A DNA stretch of 5,190 bases from an uncultured Caryophanales bacterium (lineage in GTDB: Bacteria; Bacillota_I; Bacilli_A; RFN20; CAG-826). The position numbers were made by a program, and so were the translations under genes. The stretch is taken from contig CABQKC010000051.1 in assembly GCA_902464635.1 (NCBI GenBank), positions 1-5,190 on the forward strand, in the 5' to 3' direction. Below are positions 5,112 to 5,190 of the stretch, one piece after another (position 1 is the first letter of the stretch; each line of letters starts with the position of its first letter). Below the pieces are notes generated by a model. That model worked only from the letters and a program-made list of their open reading frames with translations, searched no databases and was not told the origin of the DNA.

Positions 5112-5190
5112 TTTTGATCGAAGTATTCAACAATTTCCCTCCAGCACCTAACCTTTCTCTTGCCAACCTTCTCGTTGTAGTGCAGGGCCA
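5108..5190 (-). CDS. 3' end of an unidentified upstream gene (partial)
   Basis: I do not recognise this gene. The last 26 codons and the TGA stop (5108-5110) are visible, and the gene runs off the right edge. The peptide ends in the basic stretch EKVGKRKVRCWREIVEYF followed by DQK, which looks like a C-terminal amphipathic helix. Third codon positions are rich in G and C (GCC, CTG, CAC, TAC, AAC, GAG, GGC), unlike all neighbouring genes, so it may be highly expressed or recently acquired. Its stop overlaps the GTG start of mntA in a GTGA arrangement, which implies one transcript and translational coupling. The opposite strand is also open here, but it has no supporting start or stop context. 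The reading frame is moderately supported and the function is unknown. Confidence 0.45.
   Translation of the reverse strand, partial: ALHYNEKVGKRKVRCWREIVEYFDQK

Overview
The window is AT-rich and every gene I can support lies on the minus strand, so it is described here in transcription order, from high to low coordinates. The standard code is in use: Trp codons in glnA and hepT are TGG, and TGA serves as a stop. The low-GC composition, Gram-positive-type Shine-Dalgarno sites (GGAGG) and a Bacillus-like type I glutamine synthetase suggest a low-GC Firmicute, perhaps an Erysipelotrichia or Mollicute-related Bacilli lineage. That placement is an inference.

Right end (about 4418-5190). The 3' end of an unidentified, more GC-rich gene runs into a MntA/HepT toxin-antitoxin pair. 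MntA is a minimal nucleotidyltransferase with a GSX10DXD motif. HepT is a HEPN RNase with an RX4HXY motif. mntA starts at GTG and overlaps the upstream gene. The HepT-like frame extends 33 codons beyond its first ATG to a point that overlaps the mntA stop, and the only plausible start there is AUU. The 272-base gap that follows (4140-4417, counting to the glnA start) holds two small hairpins, a terminator-like structure and the glnA promoter.

Centre (2272-4139). glnA encodes a complete 443-residue glutamine synthetase I with the Gram-positive feedback-inhibition arginine. No glnR lies beside it and no GlnR box is visible. After 101 bases comes a 144-residue protein with a four-cysteine zinc ribbon. 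A perfect 12-base palindrome sits in front of it.

Left end (52-2167). Three genes of unknown function look like an envelope operon: a 63-residue single-span membrane protein, a 427-residue polytopic protein whose last two helices resemble a two-helix ion channel with an altered selectivity filter, and a 157-residue exported protein. A run of nine G residues (coding strand) lies between promoter-like elements ahead of this group, so it is a candidate phase-variable switch. The three most interesting points are the AUU-started toxin, the poly-G promoter and the channel-like protein without a canonical filter.
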